A stretch of 64,000 bases of DNA. Origin: Streptomyces maremycinicus (GTDB taxonomy: Bacteria; Actinomycetota; Actinomycetes; Streptomycetales; Streptomycetaceae). The translations under genes and the position numbers were made by a program. The DNA lies in contig NZ_BBYG01000024.1 in the NCBI RefSeq assembly GCF_001184025.1, forward strand, positions 116,293 to 180,292. Reading direction: 5' to 3'. A model generated the notes under the pieces. It was not told where the DNA came from. It ran no database searches and worked only from the letters and a program-made list of their open reading frames with translations. Below, piece by piece: positions 1 to 8,522 of the stretch (the stretch's first letter is position 1; the number at the start of each line of letters is the position of its first letter).

Positions 1-39
1 ACATGGACCGTCTCACGGCTGATACGTAGCGTCGTCTCC

Positions 40-1038
40 ATGACGGCTTCCCTTCACACCAAGGCGGTTCTCTTCCACGAACTCGGCGGTCCCGAGGTGC
101 TTCGCGTCGAGGACGTGCCGCTCGGCCCGCCCGGCCCCGGGGAGGTGCTGTTCCGCGTGGACGCGATCGGCCTCAACCGCGCCGACGCCCTCTTCCGCTC
201 GGGCACCTACTACTACCGCCCCACCCTGCCCGGCTCACGACTGGGCTACGAGGCCGCCGGGGTCGTCGAGTCGGTCGGCGAGGGCGTGACCGGCTTCGTG
301 CCTGGCGACCCGGTGATGGCCGCGGCCAACTTCGACTTCGGGGTCCACGGCGTGCACGCCGAGCGGGTCGTGTTGCCGCAGGAGTCGGTGGTGCGTCGCC
401 CCGCCGGCGCCGACGCCGTGACCTCGGCGGCGGCCTGGCTGACGTACACCACCGCATACGGCGGGCTGGTGGAGACCGCCGGGATGGTCCCCGGCGACCA
501 TGTGGTGATCACCGGCGCGTCGAGCGGGGTCGGCACGGCCGCGATACAGACGGCCCTGCGGCACGGCGCGATCCCCATCGCCACCACGCGCGGCCCGCGG
601 AAGCGGCAGCGGCTTTCGGAGCTCGGCGCGGCCCATGTGATCGCGACGGATTCCGAGGACCTGGTCGCAGAGGTCCGTCGGATCACCGGGGGCAAGGGAG
701 CGGAGATCGTCTTCGACGCGATCGGCGGTCCTGGCTTCGCCGCCCTCGGCGATGCCCTCGCACCCCGCGGCACGGCGGTGCTGTACGGCTGGCTCGACCC
801 CTGTCCGGCGCAGTTGGGTCTGAACTGGCCCCAGACGGTGCACATGTACGACAACGGCACTCTCGTGGAGCGTTCCGACCTCCGGCGGCGCGCCGCCGCA
901 TACATCGGCTCGGGACTGACCGACGGCACGTTGACGCCCGTGATCGCCGAGACCTTCGACGGGCTGGACCGCGTCGCCGACGCGCACCGGCTGATGGAGT
1001 CCAACGCGCACACCGGCAAGATCCTCGTAACCCTGTAG
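40..1038 (+). CDS. Zinc-independent MDR-family NAD(P)H-dependent oxidoreductase (quinone oxidoreductase type)
   Basis: The 332-residue protein is a complete medium-chain dehydrogenase/reductase. The GroES-like N-terminal part includes GYEAAGVVESVGEGV at about residues 69-83. The Rossmann half carries the nucleotide-binding stretch ITGASSGVGTAAIQ at about 157-170, followed by the family helix around KRQRLSELGAAHVI. No structural-zinc Cys cluster is seen, so it groups with the quinone reductase/zeta-crystallin branch, which reduces quinones or enones with NADPH in the cytosol. The ATG at 40 has only a weak ribosome site but gives the expected N-terminus (KAVLFHELGGPEVLRVEDV). The gene is alone and faces a convergent HIT gene. 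The substrate cannot be told, and a link to the downstream quinone cluster is not shown. Confidence 0.85.
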   Translation: MTASLHTKAVLFHELGGPEVLRVEDVPLGPPGPGEVLFRVDAIGLNRADALFRSGTYYYRPTLPGSRLGYEAAGVVESVGEGVTGFVPGDPVMAAANFDFGVHGVHAERVVLPQESVVRRPAGADAVTSAAAWLTYTTAYGGLVETAGMVPGDHVVITGASSGVGTAAIQTALRHGAIPIATTRGPRKRQRLSELGAAHVIATDSEDLVAEVRRITGGKGAEIVFDAIGGPGFAALGDALAPRGTAVLYGWLDPCPAQLGLNWPQTVHMYDNGTLVERSDLRRRAAAYIGSGLTDGTLTPVIAETFDGLDRVADAHRLMESNAHTGKILVTL

Positions 1039-1433
1039 GGCGACAGGCGGCGGCTGGACGGTGATCCGGACGAAGCCGCCCAGCCCGTGCCGCCCGGCCT
1101 CGGTCCTGCCCTGCCCTGCCGGGCCGGGTGCGCACTGAAGCACTCCGTTCCCCCGTCCCGGACACCGGCCGGGAACGCCGCCGCATTGTCCGGCCCCCGT
1201 CTGCGCCCGGCCGGCTCGCGTGCGCCCCGCCGCCCGAGACCACCAGCGGCCACCCGGCGCTGTCCGCCGATTCCGGCTCCGGCCCAGATCCCGTGATCTG
1301 GTCACTGAGCATTCGGATCCCCACGGAGACGGACTCGCAGGGAGCGGGATATCCGGTCTGCCTGCTCAGCCGTCACCCGCTCCTGCTCCGGTCGCCTCAG
1401 CAGTTCGAAAACGCCCGGCCCGCGGTGTTCCGG
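1039..1433. other. Gene-free convergent intergenic region
   Basis: This stretch lies between a plus-strand oxidoreductase and a minus-strand HIT gene. All open frames here look like GC-driven shadows with Arg/Pro/Ala-rich composition. I see no convincing terminator, RNA or operator. Confidence 0.5.
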
Positions 1434-1769
1434 TCACAGATCCGCCATACGCGGCACGATGTGGAAGTGCACGTGCGCGAAGCCCTCGGCTTCGGCGAAC
1501 TGGACGACGTACGTCTTGGCGCAGCCCGTCACACCCCGCAGCGCGCGGGAGAGTCTGACCTGCCACCCGCCCAGGGCGGACGCCTCGGCGGGGGTGAGGT
1601 CGTGGACCGCGGCCACGTGACGTCGCGGCAGCAGCACCAGCCAGCCGGGCACGGCGGTGTCAAGGGCGTGGGCCACCCGCCAGTGCCGGTCATGGGCCAC
1701 GCGCTCGCGTGGCGGGAGGTCGTCGAACTCCGCTTCCTTGCCGCATGTGTAGCAGTCGGGAGTCGTCAT
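1434..1769 (-). CDS. HIT-family protein (histidine triad nucleotide hydrolase/transferase)
   Basis: This 111-residue protein has the histidine-triad signature HVHFHIVPR near its C-terminus (about residues 98-106), so it is expected to bind nucleotides and hydrolyse nucleoside phosphoramidates or similar compounds. Two N-terminal cysteines (CYTCG, about 6-10) recall the zinc-binding start of many actinobacterial HIT proteins, and GWLVLLPRRHVAAVHDL is the usual core strand and helix. The ATG at 1769 gives the normal short family length; longer upstream frames on this strand are antisense to nothing recognisable. Function is likely housekeeping and no link to the biosynthetic genes is visible. 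Confidence 0.85.
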   Translation of the reverse strand: MTTPDCYTCGKEAEFDDLPPRERVAHDRHWRVAHALDTAVPGWLVLLPRRHVAAVHDLTPAEASALGGWQVRLSRALRGVTGCAKTYVVQFAEAEGFAHVHFHIVPRMADL

Positions 1770-1992
1770 GGACGGGGATCGTAGAGCGCGTGGCGCCCGC
1801 TCGCGATGGCGGCGCAGGTGCTGCCGACAGGGGTGACGGTGGCCTGGTCGCGGGTGCGGCTCGACCGCCGCACCCGGACGCACACGTGGCCGCCGGGCGG
1901 CGTTCGGTCTGTCGCCGGGCGGGGCGGTGGCCGGCGCCTTTCGCCGGGCCGGGCCGTCGGCACCCCAACGCGGGCGGGAGCGCGGGCTGTTG

Positions 1993-3084
1993 TCAGTGGT
2001 CGCGTGCCACGGTCCAGGCCGGCAGGTGTTCGAGGAACGCCACGGCGTCCGGCCGCCAGCGTCCCCGCCAGGCGGCGGCCCGGCCCGCGGCGTCCCGGGC
2101 GAAGCGGTCGGCGTCGGCCCGCAGCGTCCGGTCGATGCCGTGGGTGCGCCCGATACGGCGGATGCCCTCGAGGGTGTCGTCGTCGCAGCCGGGATCGCCC
2201 AAGGCGTCCTCCAGCAGCTTGCGTTCGGTCTCGTCGGCGGCGGCCAGCAGGGCCCGTACCGCGTAGCTGCGGCGTCCGGCACGGATGTCGGAACCGGCGG
2301 ACTTGCCGAGCAGCGCGGGGTCGCCGAACAGGTCGAGCCAGTCGTCGTGGATCTGGTTGGCGATGCCCACCGCGGTGGCGTAACCGCGCAGTTCGTCCTC
2401 GTAGGGGGTGGGGTCGGCGCTGGCGGCGAGCAGGCCCAGACGCAGCGGGGCGAGCACGGAATAACGGGTGGACTTGAACTCGGTGACCGCGTGCAGGAGT
2501 TCGGTGTCGGGGGCGGGAGGGAAGTCGCGTTCCAGATCGAGCATCTGCCCGGCCGTCGCGGCGGCTGCGGCGTCGGCGTGGACGGCGGCCATGGCCAGGG
2601 CGCGGGCGGGTGGCAGGCCGCTGGTGAGCAGGACGCGTACGGACAGGAACGCCGCCAGGTCACCGGCGAGGACGGCGAGGGCGAGGGCGGTGTCGGGCCG
2701 GTCGGGGAACTCGCGGCGGTAGGCGTAGTAGGTGGAGGGGCCGCCACGGCGTACGGGTGCGTCGTCGATGATGTCGTCGTGGATCAGGCCGTGGGTGTGC
2801 AGCAACTCGATGCTGATGGCGGCCTCGTCGAGCCCGGGCACGCTCTCGTCGGTGACCAGGGCGGCGGCCTCGTGGATCAGGGCCACGCGCAGGCGTTTGC
2901 CGCCGCGCAGCGACATCTCGCGCACCAGGTCCAGCGCACGGGCGGGGAACGCGCCGTACGGCGGGACCTCCAGAGCGCCGCTCTGGGAGCCGGTCAGGGA
3001 GTCGAAGTACGCCGCGAAGCGGGCGTCGAACCGGCGCTGGTGGCCGGCCGCGCGCTGCAAGGCGGCGGTAAGGGCATCGTTCAC
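1993..3084 (-). CDS. Trans-isoprenyl diphosphate synthase (polyprenyl synthetase family)
   Basis: The 363-residue protein is a full-length isoprenyl diphosphate synthase. The first aspartate-rich motif is in LIHDDIIDDAPVRRGGPS and the second in IHDDWLDLFGD, both intact, and the isopentenyl-diphosphate binding segment GGKRLRV precedes the first. It condenses IPP with an allylic diphosphate; chain length cannot be read reliably. The start is a GTG at 3084 (VNDALTAAL). Longer in-frame upstream sequence is repeat-rich and not homologous. It is isolated from the mevalonate operon by about 20 kb and flanked by accessory genes, so it may serve carotenoid, quinone or another terpenoid pathway rather than the meroterpenoid. 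Two further homologues lie at 10776-11678 and 17081-18142. Confidence 0.88.
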   Translation of the reverse strand: MNDALTAALQRAAGHQRRFDARFAAYFDSLTGSQSGALEVPPYGAFPARALDLVREMSLRGGKRLRVALIHEAAALVTDESVPGLDEAAISIELLHTHGLIHDDIIDDAPVRRGGPSTYYAYRREFPDRPDTALALAVLAGDLAAFLSVRVLLTSGLPPARALAMAAVHADAAAAATAGQMLDLERDFPPAPDTELLHAVTEFKSTRYSVLAPLRLGLLAASADPTPYEDELRGYATAVGIANQIHDDWLDLFGDPALLGKSAGSDIRAGRRSYAVRALLAAADETERKLLEDALGDPGCDDDTLEGIRRIGRTHGIDRTLRADADRFARDAAGRAAAWRGRWRPDAVAFLEHLPAWTVARDH

Positions 3085-3331
3085 CGTCCCAGAGTTCCAC
3101 CCGCCCGGGCACCGCACGCGCCGCCCCCGGCGCCCGTGAAGGAGCGCCACGGGTGTGCAGGCAACAGGAGTGCCTGCCGCAGCCGCACCGGCCGGCCGAG
3201 AGGCACCCGTTCGACGAGAACATCTCGGGGCTGCGGATACCCGCCCCCCACCGCAGAAGGCCGCCGGGCAGGCGCGCGCTGGGACTTCTTCCATCTGGTT
3301 CGCGCGTTGATCGCCATACGGCGCGAGCAGC

Positions 3332-4015
3332 ATGCCGCAGACTTCCAGGGTGATCCTCATACAGCCGGTCCTGGAGATCTGCTCCCATGACGGCTTTGCC
3401 CTCTGGCCCGTCGCCGAGTCCGGGTCCGGGTCCGGGTCCGGGTCCGGGTCGTACGATTTCCTGCCGCTCAGCGGCGCACTCGCTCCGGCCGAGGTCGGCA
3501 CAGCGTTGATGTGCATCGCGGACTGCAACACCATCGGCTCCGAGGACGGCGGGCTCCCGCAGCGGCCCACCGAACCGCTCAGGGGCTTCCTGCACGGGCT
3601 GCTCACCATGGATGACCTCTTCGCATCGGGAGGTCTGCGGGTCACTGACACCGCAACCGGCACCACGCTGCTACCGGGCTGCTGCAACGGGCTGCACGAG
3701 AGGCGCGACTGGCTTGAGGTCGTCGACGGCGACGGCTGGGCTTCCTTCGGACACGATCCCTCACCGCTTGCTGAACGTCACGGCGAAGTCGTCCGATTGA
3801 CCGTCGACGCCGAGCAGGCCGACAGCCCGGTGATCGAGCTGCCCGTCACCGACCTTCGCCGACTGCTCACCCACACGGAACGCGACCTGACCGACTTTCT
3901 TCGACTGGCCGCCGCCTGGGCTCTTCGCCACTTGCCTGATGACGCCGCCTCGGTCACCTCAGCCCTCGGCCGTGCTCTGGACCTGCCCGCGCCGGTGATA
4001 CTGCCGAACCCTTGA
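3332..4015 (+). CDS. Hypothetical protein with Ser-Gly hexanucleotide repeat
   Basis: I do not recognise this 227-residue protein. The N-terminal part (about 1-30) is followed by an SGSGSGSGSGS run encoded by a tandem tccggg hexamer at about 3417-3448. The rest is a soluble, acidic alpha/beta-type sequence with a cluster of acidic and hydrophobic residues (LRRLLTHTERDLTDFLRLAAAW, split here: LRRLLTHTERD and LTDFLRLAAAW) close to the C-terminus. Codon use is normal for the genome, which supports a real gene. The ATG at 3332 has a weak ribosome site, so the start is uncertain. It is divergent from the prenyl synthase at 1993-3084. Confidence 0.55.
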   Translation: MPQTSRVILIQPVLEICSHDGFALWPVAESGSGSGSGSGSYDFLPLSGALAPAEVGTALMCIADCNTIGSEDGGLPQRPTEPLRGFLHGLLTMDDLFASGGLRVTDTATGTTLLPGCCNGLHERRDWLEVVDGDGWASFGHDPSPLAERHGEVVRLTVDAEQADSPVIELPVTDLRRLLTHTERDLTDFLRLAAAWALRHLPDDAASVTSALGRALDLPAPVILPNP

Positions 4016-4104
4016 CATCCTCTCGGATCCAAAGGTCCGGGATTCCCACCTGCTCCCACACAAGCATCTGTGGTCCGGGGCCGCGGGCTCCGGGGTATCC
4101 GCGG

Positions 4105-4479
4105 TCAGCTCGGTGTGGGGTCGTTGTCGGTGAGAGGGCTCGACAGCTGGCGTGCCAGGGCGCGTTCCGTCGCGGTGAGCGGCATGTCGGGGCGCAGCCG
4201 CTCGGGGTGGCCCTGGGGTGGTCCGGCGCAAGCGGGCAGCGGGCCGTGCCCGGCCGCGGGCCGCTGCGCTCCCCCGCGGGCGCGCGAGGCGTCCTCGGGG
4301 GTGCGGCCGGGCCCGGGTACCTCGTCGTATCCCACCAGTCCCAGGCACATCAGGCCGTAGGCCTTCAGGGACCGCCACACGGGCAGCACACAGCGCCGGA
4401 CGACGGCTGCTCTCGCCCGTGCCGCGGCCGTGGGGTGGTGCGGCAGGCCGTGCGGTGTGTCGCGCGCGGACGGTTCCAT
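4105..4479 (-). CDS. Small DUF6059-like Streptomyces protein
   Basis: This 124-residue protein has a hydrophobic/aromatic segment VWRSLKAYGLMCLGL near the middle and ends with GHPERLRPDMPLTATERALA, a pattern I associate with the small DUF6059 proteins common in Streptomyces. Function is unknown. The ATG at 4479 is preceded by GGAGGCCAAGGAC, a good ribosome site, and is preferred to the longer possible start at 4596. It lies between two plus-strand genes and its own product gives no clue to a partner. Confidence 0.6.
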   Translation of the reverse strand: MEPSARDTPHGLPHHPTAAARARAAVVRRCVLPVWRSLKAYGLMCLGLVGYDEVPGPGRTPEDASRARGGAQRPAAGHGPLPACAGPPQGHPERLRPDMPLTATERALARQLSSPLTDNDPTPS

Positions 4480-4742
4480 GTCCTTGGCCTCCGCTCCCGG
4501 GGTTTTCGGTCGGCTCTGCACAGTGCCCGAGGGGACTCGGGTTCCGGTCGAGAGACGAGCAGTGCCCGCACTGGTGGCGTGCAGTGGCGGCGTCATTGGT
4601 CAAGTGCTGCGGGGTGCCTGGCGAGCCGCGGGGTGAGGGTCCCTGCGGCGCTAGCGGGAGCGGGCTGCCCCGCGTTCCCGCCCGCGCGACTCTGGGGTAA
4701 GACCGGCCTTCGTCCTGTACGGCAGCGTGAAATCATCAAGCG

Positions 4743-5174
4743 ATGACCGAAGCGAGTAGCGACGACGCTTCACGTTCCGGCGTGCGGCCCGAGCGGGTCG
4801 TCAACGAAACCGCTCAAGGGCTTCGCACGTTGGACGCGAGTGTGGGCTGGTTCTCTGGCCTCGCCCCGACACGTCGGCAGGAGGTTCTGCGCGAAGTCGC
4901 TGGCTATGCGATGCAGGCGCACGTTACATCTGCCGACGGTCGTGCGGGGGTGGCGCGGTCCGGGGTGAAGCCCACGGCCAACCCCGCTGTAATGATCTGC
5001 ATGGACTCGCCTCGCTTCGGGTTCGCGGACCTGCCCGCCGCCGAGCACGTCAAGGCGTTCCGTGTCCTTGCCTCCGCGTTCGGCATTGCCGACACTGGCC
5101 GCCGCGAGACGTACTGCAAAGGCACCTGCGGGCATGCATGGCACAACCTGCCGGCTGCACCCGGGGCGCCATAG
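4743..5174 (+). CDS. DUF5958 family protein
   Basis: The 143-residue sequence matches what I remember of the DUF5958 family: NETAQGLRTLDASVGWF near the N-terminus, a central helical part, FRVLASAFGIADTGRRETYC, and the terminal CxGxCGHAWHNL motif (Cys, Cys, His, His), which could bind a metal. The family is abundant in Streptomyces and its role is unknown. The gene ends 31 bp before the convergent end of the AAA ATPase gene. The ATG at 4743 is preceded by a weak site, but the resulting length is right for the family. Confidence 0.75.
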   Translation: MTEASSDDASRSGVRPERVVNETAQGLRTLDASVGWFSGLAPTRRQEVLREVAGYAMQAHVTSADGRAGVARSGVKPTANPAVMICMDSPRFGFADLPAAEHVKAFRVLASAFGIADTGRRETYCKGTCGHAWHNLPAAPGAP

Positions 5175-5205
5175 AATCGGCCATTCCGGCTCGTGTGTGG
5201 GCTGG

Positions 5206-6384
5206 TTATCGGGCGGCCCCTGTTGCGGGACGCATTTCTCCACTGCGCAGGAGCTCGGGAAGGGTCAGCACACCGTCGGCGAGCAGGCGGCGGCCGGTCT
5301 CGTCGATCGGGCCGATCGTGCTGCGGTGGCCGTCGCTGCGCACGACCAGCAGGTGGTCCGGGTCTGCCGCGGGGCTGTCCAGCAGATCGGCACTCTGCGT
5401 CGTCACCAGCACCTGCGTGTAGTGCGCGGCACCCACCAGTGCGTCGTAGAGAGCCCCCATGACTGGTGGGTGCAGGGAGATCTCGGGTCTTTCTATCCCG
5501 ATGAAGGGGATCGCCCCGTCCAGGGCGGCAGACTGGAAGAGCGCGGCAAGGACACCGGCCAGGCGCAGGGTGCCGCCGGACAGTGACCGGCGGTCGATGT
5601 CGTTCTGACTGCCGTCCTTTTGGAAGCGTCCGACAACGTAGGCCAGATCGGCTTCCTCAAGCTCCTTGCCGTCCAGTCCCGCCGCGTTCTCGATCATGGT
5701 GGAGACGTAGCCGTCGATAGTGTCCTTGGCCCAGGGCCGGTGCCGGGCCAGGAGGCTCAGGACCCGTGCCAGGTGCTCCCCCCGTTCCCCGAGCACGACG
5801 TCACCGCGCCGGCTCCGTGTCTGGTCGATGTCCCGCAGTACCGGCGTGTGCAGTTCGTAAAAACGCATGGAGCGCAGGCTCCGGGCGACCGAGTAGGCAT
5901 CACGCTGCCGGTGAGGGACCTTGGACAGGAACAGGTCATCCGGCCAGTCGTCGGAGCGCGCCTGCTGGTCGCACTCCGGCAGGGCAGACAGAGCAGGCCT
6001 ACCGGGGAAGGACAGTTCTTCCCGCCTGATAGCCGGCATGCCGTCCGCCTCCGGATCGGCCCCCACCTCCAGCAGATAGGAAGCGTTCAGCGCTTCCGGT
6101 GCTCTGTCCGGCCCTGGGGCGGGCACGGTGAGGTCCAGGCGGATGCGGAAGGAGTCGGCCTGCGTGCCCGCTGGAGACCTGTGGAGGGCGTCTTCCAGGC
6201 CGCCTCGCCGCTCCAAAGCCTGGCCCGCCGACGTGTGCAAGGCGTCCCTGACGAAGCGCAGCGTGTCCAGGAAATTCGACTTCCCGGCCGCGTTCGGGCC
6301 TGCGAGGATCGTCAGCGGCCCAAGCCGGACATCACAGACAGCGAACGACCGGAAATTCTCGATCCGCACACGCGTCAGAAGCAT
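5206..6384 (-). CDS. RecF/SMC-like AAA ATPase (AAA_21 type) with altered Walker B
   Basis: This 392-residue ATPase starts with MLLTRVRIENFRSF and has Walker A GPNAAGKSN at about 30-38 and the ABC-type signature SLSGGTLR at about 268-275. The Walker B region reads FIGIERPEISLHP, where this family normally has IEEPE; the second acidic residue (the usual catalytic Glu) is Arg here, read directly as codon AGA. A switch-like region VLVTTQSADLLD follows. Such ATPases occur as stand-alone or paired components of defence and DNA-repair systems. No nuclease gene is adjacent on this strand, but a Septu-like pair begins 730 bp away on the other strand. If the substitution is real, ATP hydrolysis may be slow or absent. 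Confidence 0.8.
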   Translation of the reverse strand: MLLTRVRIENFRSFAVCDVRLGPLTILAGPNAAGKSNFLDTLRFVRDALHTSAGQALERRGGLEDALHRSPAGTQADSFRIRLDLTVPAPGPDRAPEALNASYLLEVGADPEADGMPAIRREELSFPGRPALSALPECDQQARSDDWPDDLFLSKVPHRQRDAYSVARSLRSMRFYELHTPVLRDIDQTRSRRGDVVLGERGEHLARVLSLLARHRPWAKDTIDGYVSTMIENAAGLDGKELEEADLAYVVGRFQKDGSQNDIDRRSLSGGTLRLAGVLAALFQSAALDGAIPFIGIERPEISLHPPVMGALYDALVGAAHYTQVLVTTQSADLLDSPAADPDHLLVVRSDGHRSTIGPIDETGRRLLADGVLTLPELLRSGEMRPATGAAR

Positions 6385-7115
6385 AAACGCCTACTGCACC
6401 AGCAGAAGTCACCGCGCTCGGTGCCAAGGCCAGTCACGTGTGTCCCTGCTCCCTCGTCCGTATCGGCTACGCCGGGCACCATCCTTCCCCAGCAGGGACC
6501 GTCGCCATTGACGAAGCGCGATCACACCACGGCCAGCGCCTGCGCCGCCACGTCCCGGACGCATTGTGACCTCAGTCCGTCGCGTTACCGTCCACATACC
6601 AGCCGACCTTTCTTCACCCGAGGCCAATCCATCTCGCCAGCTGCTGCGGATTACCCAGGGCGCGGATTCGTCATGAGCCGCGCGCGAGCACCCGCTGGGA
6701 CGAGGGATACGGGCACCGGCGGTGTGCTCCCGGGCTCTCGTGCACGGCGGTGCGCGAGAGCCCGGTCCTCCGTTGCTTCCACAGCCCTTGAGCCTGCCCT
6801 GGCCACCGCAGGCTGCGCCTCCATGCATGGTGAGCCCGGCAGACGCCCGGACGGCAAACGCCTCCGCCTGGCCGCCCCGCAATAAGCCCGGGGCCGCATG
6901 TCTGTGACGATTTCCGGCGACCACGCACCGGTAGCGGGCTGCTGTTCGGGAGCCGGAGGGCCCCGTACGCCTTTCGGCACGGAGGACGACGGCCACGATA
7001 GGAGCTGCCTTCGACGGCAGCCCCTCACCCCGCACTGCGGCGCAGCTCAGCGCTGCAAAACGGCGACCGAGCGTCGCTGTCCGCGGTGGGGAGCGTGAGA
7101 CGCTAAGGGAGGTCA
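6385..7115. other. Divergent intergenic region without a convincing gene
   Basis: This region separates the AAA ATPase (minus strand) from the Septu-like operon (plus strand), so promoters for both should lie here. The open frames present lack family resemblance. A long hairpin at 6730-6765 is listed separately. Confidence 0.5.
6730..6765. other. Long hairpin in divergent intergenic region
   Basis: A 16-bp inverted repeat (ccgggctctcgtgcac paired with gtgcgcgagagcccgg, one mismatch) encloses a 4-base loop ggcg. There is no T-tract on either side. It could be a terminator-like structure, a protein site, or part of a small RNA. It is much stronger than chance hairpins nearby. Confidence 0.5.
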
Positions 7116-8522
7116 GTGCCCTACGCGGGAGTGCTCGCGCCGGGTGATACGGCGGTCGGAGAGGAAGACGGGGCGCGGGTGTACGTCACGAGGGTCCAGC
7201 TCACGAACATCAAGGGTTTCAGCGGCAAGCGTGTTGTCGACCTCACCCTGCCCGGGCGTAGCGGCTGGACGGTACTTGCGGGACGCAACAGCTCCGGCAA
7301 ATCCACCGTGCTGCAAGCCATCGCGCTGGCGCTGGGGGGGCCGACTGTCGCGCGCACGCTGGTGCCGGACTTCACCGGTTGGATCACCACCGGCGCCAAG
7401 AAGGGTGAAGTGGAGGTCCACGTCACCGGCCAGTCCGGTCTTGACGCCTTCGTGGAGCCGGGAAACACCCCCCAGGACGACATCTCCCTGGGGTTGCAGT
7501 GGACGCGCCCGGCCGAGCAGGACCATGTCCAACGGCGGGTGATGGACACGCTGACCGGCAAGGGCAAGAGCGGCGCTCGTGGCCCCTGGGCAGACAACCC
7601 GATCGGCTGGTTCTGTGCTGGCTATGGACCCTTCAGACGCCTGACCGGCGGATCGAGCGAGGCACAGCGCCTCATGGCCAACCAGGGGCCCAGCGGCCGT
7701 CTGGCCACGCTCTTCCACGAGGATGCGTCGCTGGCCGAGGGAGTGGCATGGCTGGTCGATCTGCGGCTGCGCTCATACGAGGAGAACACCGAACGCGGCG
7801 TGGCCGGACCGCTGCTGGCCACGGTTTTGGAACTGTTGCGCGACGGGCTGCTGCCTGACCGGTACCAGATCAAGCGGGTGACGGCAGATGGTCTGTGGGT
7901 GGTGGAGGACGGACGCGAGGGGCCGCAATTTCCGCTGAAGGAGATGAGCGACGGCTACCGTACGGTCGCGGCTTTGGTACTGGACATCGTCCGGCAAATC
8001 CACGGGGTCTACGGGTACTTGGACATTGCTTCGGCTGCCGGCGGCGGGACGGCCATCACCCAGCCCGGTGTGGTGCTGATCGACGAGGTGGACGCGCACC
8101 TGCACGTGACGTGGCAGCGCAAGATCGGCGCCTGGCTACAGGAACACTTCCCCAACATTCAGTTCATCGTCACCAGCCACAGTCCGTACATCTGCCAGGC
8201 TGCTGATGAGGGCGGGCTGATCCGGCTTCCCGGAATCGACGAGCAGCAGGCCCCGCAGGTGGTCGCTGAGGACCTCTACCGGCGCGTGGTCTATGGCAGC
8301 GGAGACGATGCCGTGCTGTCGGAGCTCTTCGGTCTGGAAACGCCCTACTCCGGGCGGGCCGAGCAACAGCGCCGCCGTCTGGTGGAGCTCGAGGGCAAGG
8401 TGTACGACGAAACGGCCACCGACGAGGAAGTCCTGGAGTACCAAGAACTCGGAAGTCTGCTGACGAGTTCACTGCGAAGCAGGGTGGCCGAGGTGTCGGC
8501 CCGGCTGGAGCAGGGCCGGTGA
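7116..8522 (+). CDS. ptuA: Septu-like PtuA ATPase
   Basis: The 468-residue protein is an SMC/RecN-like ATPase. Walker A is AGRNSSGKST (about 55-64), the signature-like stretch is MSDGYRTVAA (about 277-286), and Walker B is GVVLIDEVDAHLH with a canonical D-E pair, followed by the H-loop segment FIVTSHSPYICQ. It overlaps the following HNH nuclease gene by 4 bp. An ATPase directly coupled to an HNH protein is the layout of the Septu (PtuA/PtuB) anti-phage system, in which the ATPase is thought to control nuclease activity. The GTG at 7116 follows AAGGGAGGTCA and is well placed; the downstream GTG before YVTRVQLTNIKGF is a less likely alternative. The assignment rests on domain order, not on a database match. 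Confidence 0.72.
   Translation: MPYAGVLAPGDTAVGEEDGARVYVTRVQLTNIKGFSGKRVVDLTLPGRSGWTVLAGRNSSGKSTVLQAIALALGGPTVARTLVPDFTGWITTGAKKGEVEVHVTGQSGLDAFVEPGNTPQDDISLGLQWTRPAEQDHVQRRVMDTLTGKGKSGARGPWADNPIGWFCAGYGPFRRLTGGSSEAQRLMANQGPSGRLATLFHEDASLAEGVAWLVDLRLRSYEENTERGVAGPLLATVLELLRDGLLPDRYQIKRVTADGLWVVEDGREGPQFPLKEMSDGYRTVAALVLDIVRQIHGVYGYLDIASAAGGGTAITQPGVVLIDEVDAHLHVTWQRKIGAWLQEHFPNIQFIVTSHSPYICQAADEGGLIRLPGIDEQQAPQVVAEDLYRRVVYGSGDDAVLSELFGLETPYSGRAEQQRRRLVELEGKVYDETATDEEVLEYQELGSLLTSSLRSRVAEVSARLEQGR

Noticed and set aside
3959..4603. Longer minus-strand frame overlapping the DUF6059-like gene
   Set aside because: It is in a different frame, Arg/Pro-rich, and overlaps the end of the plus-strand gene at 3332-4015.
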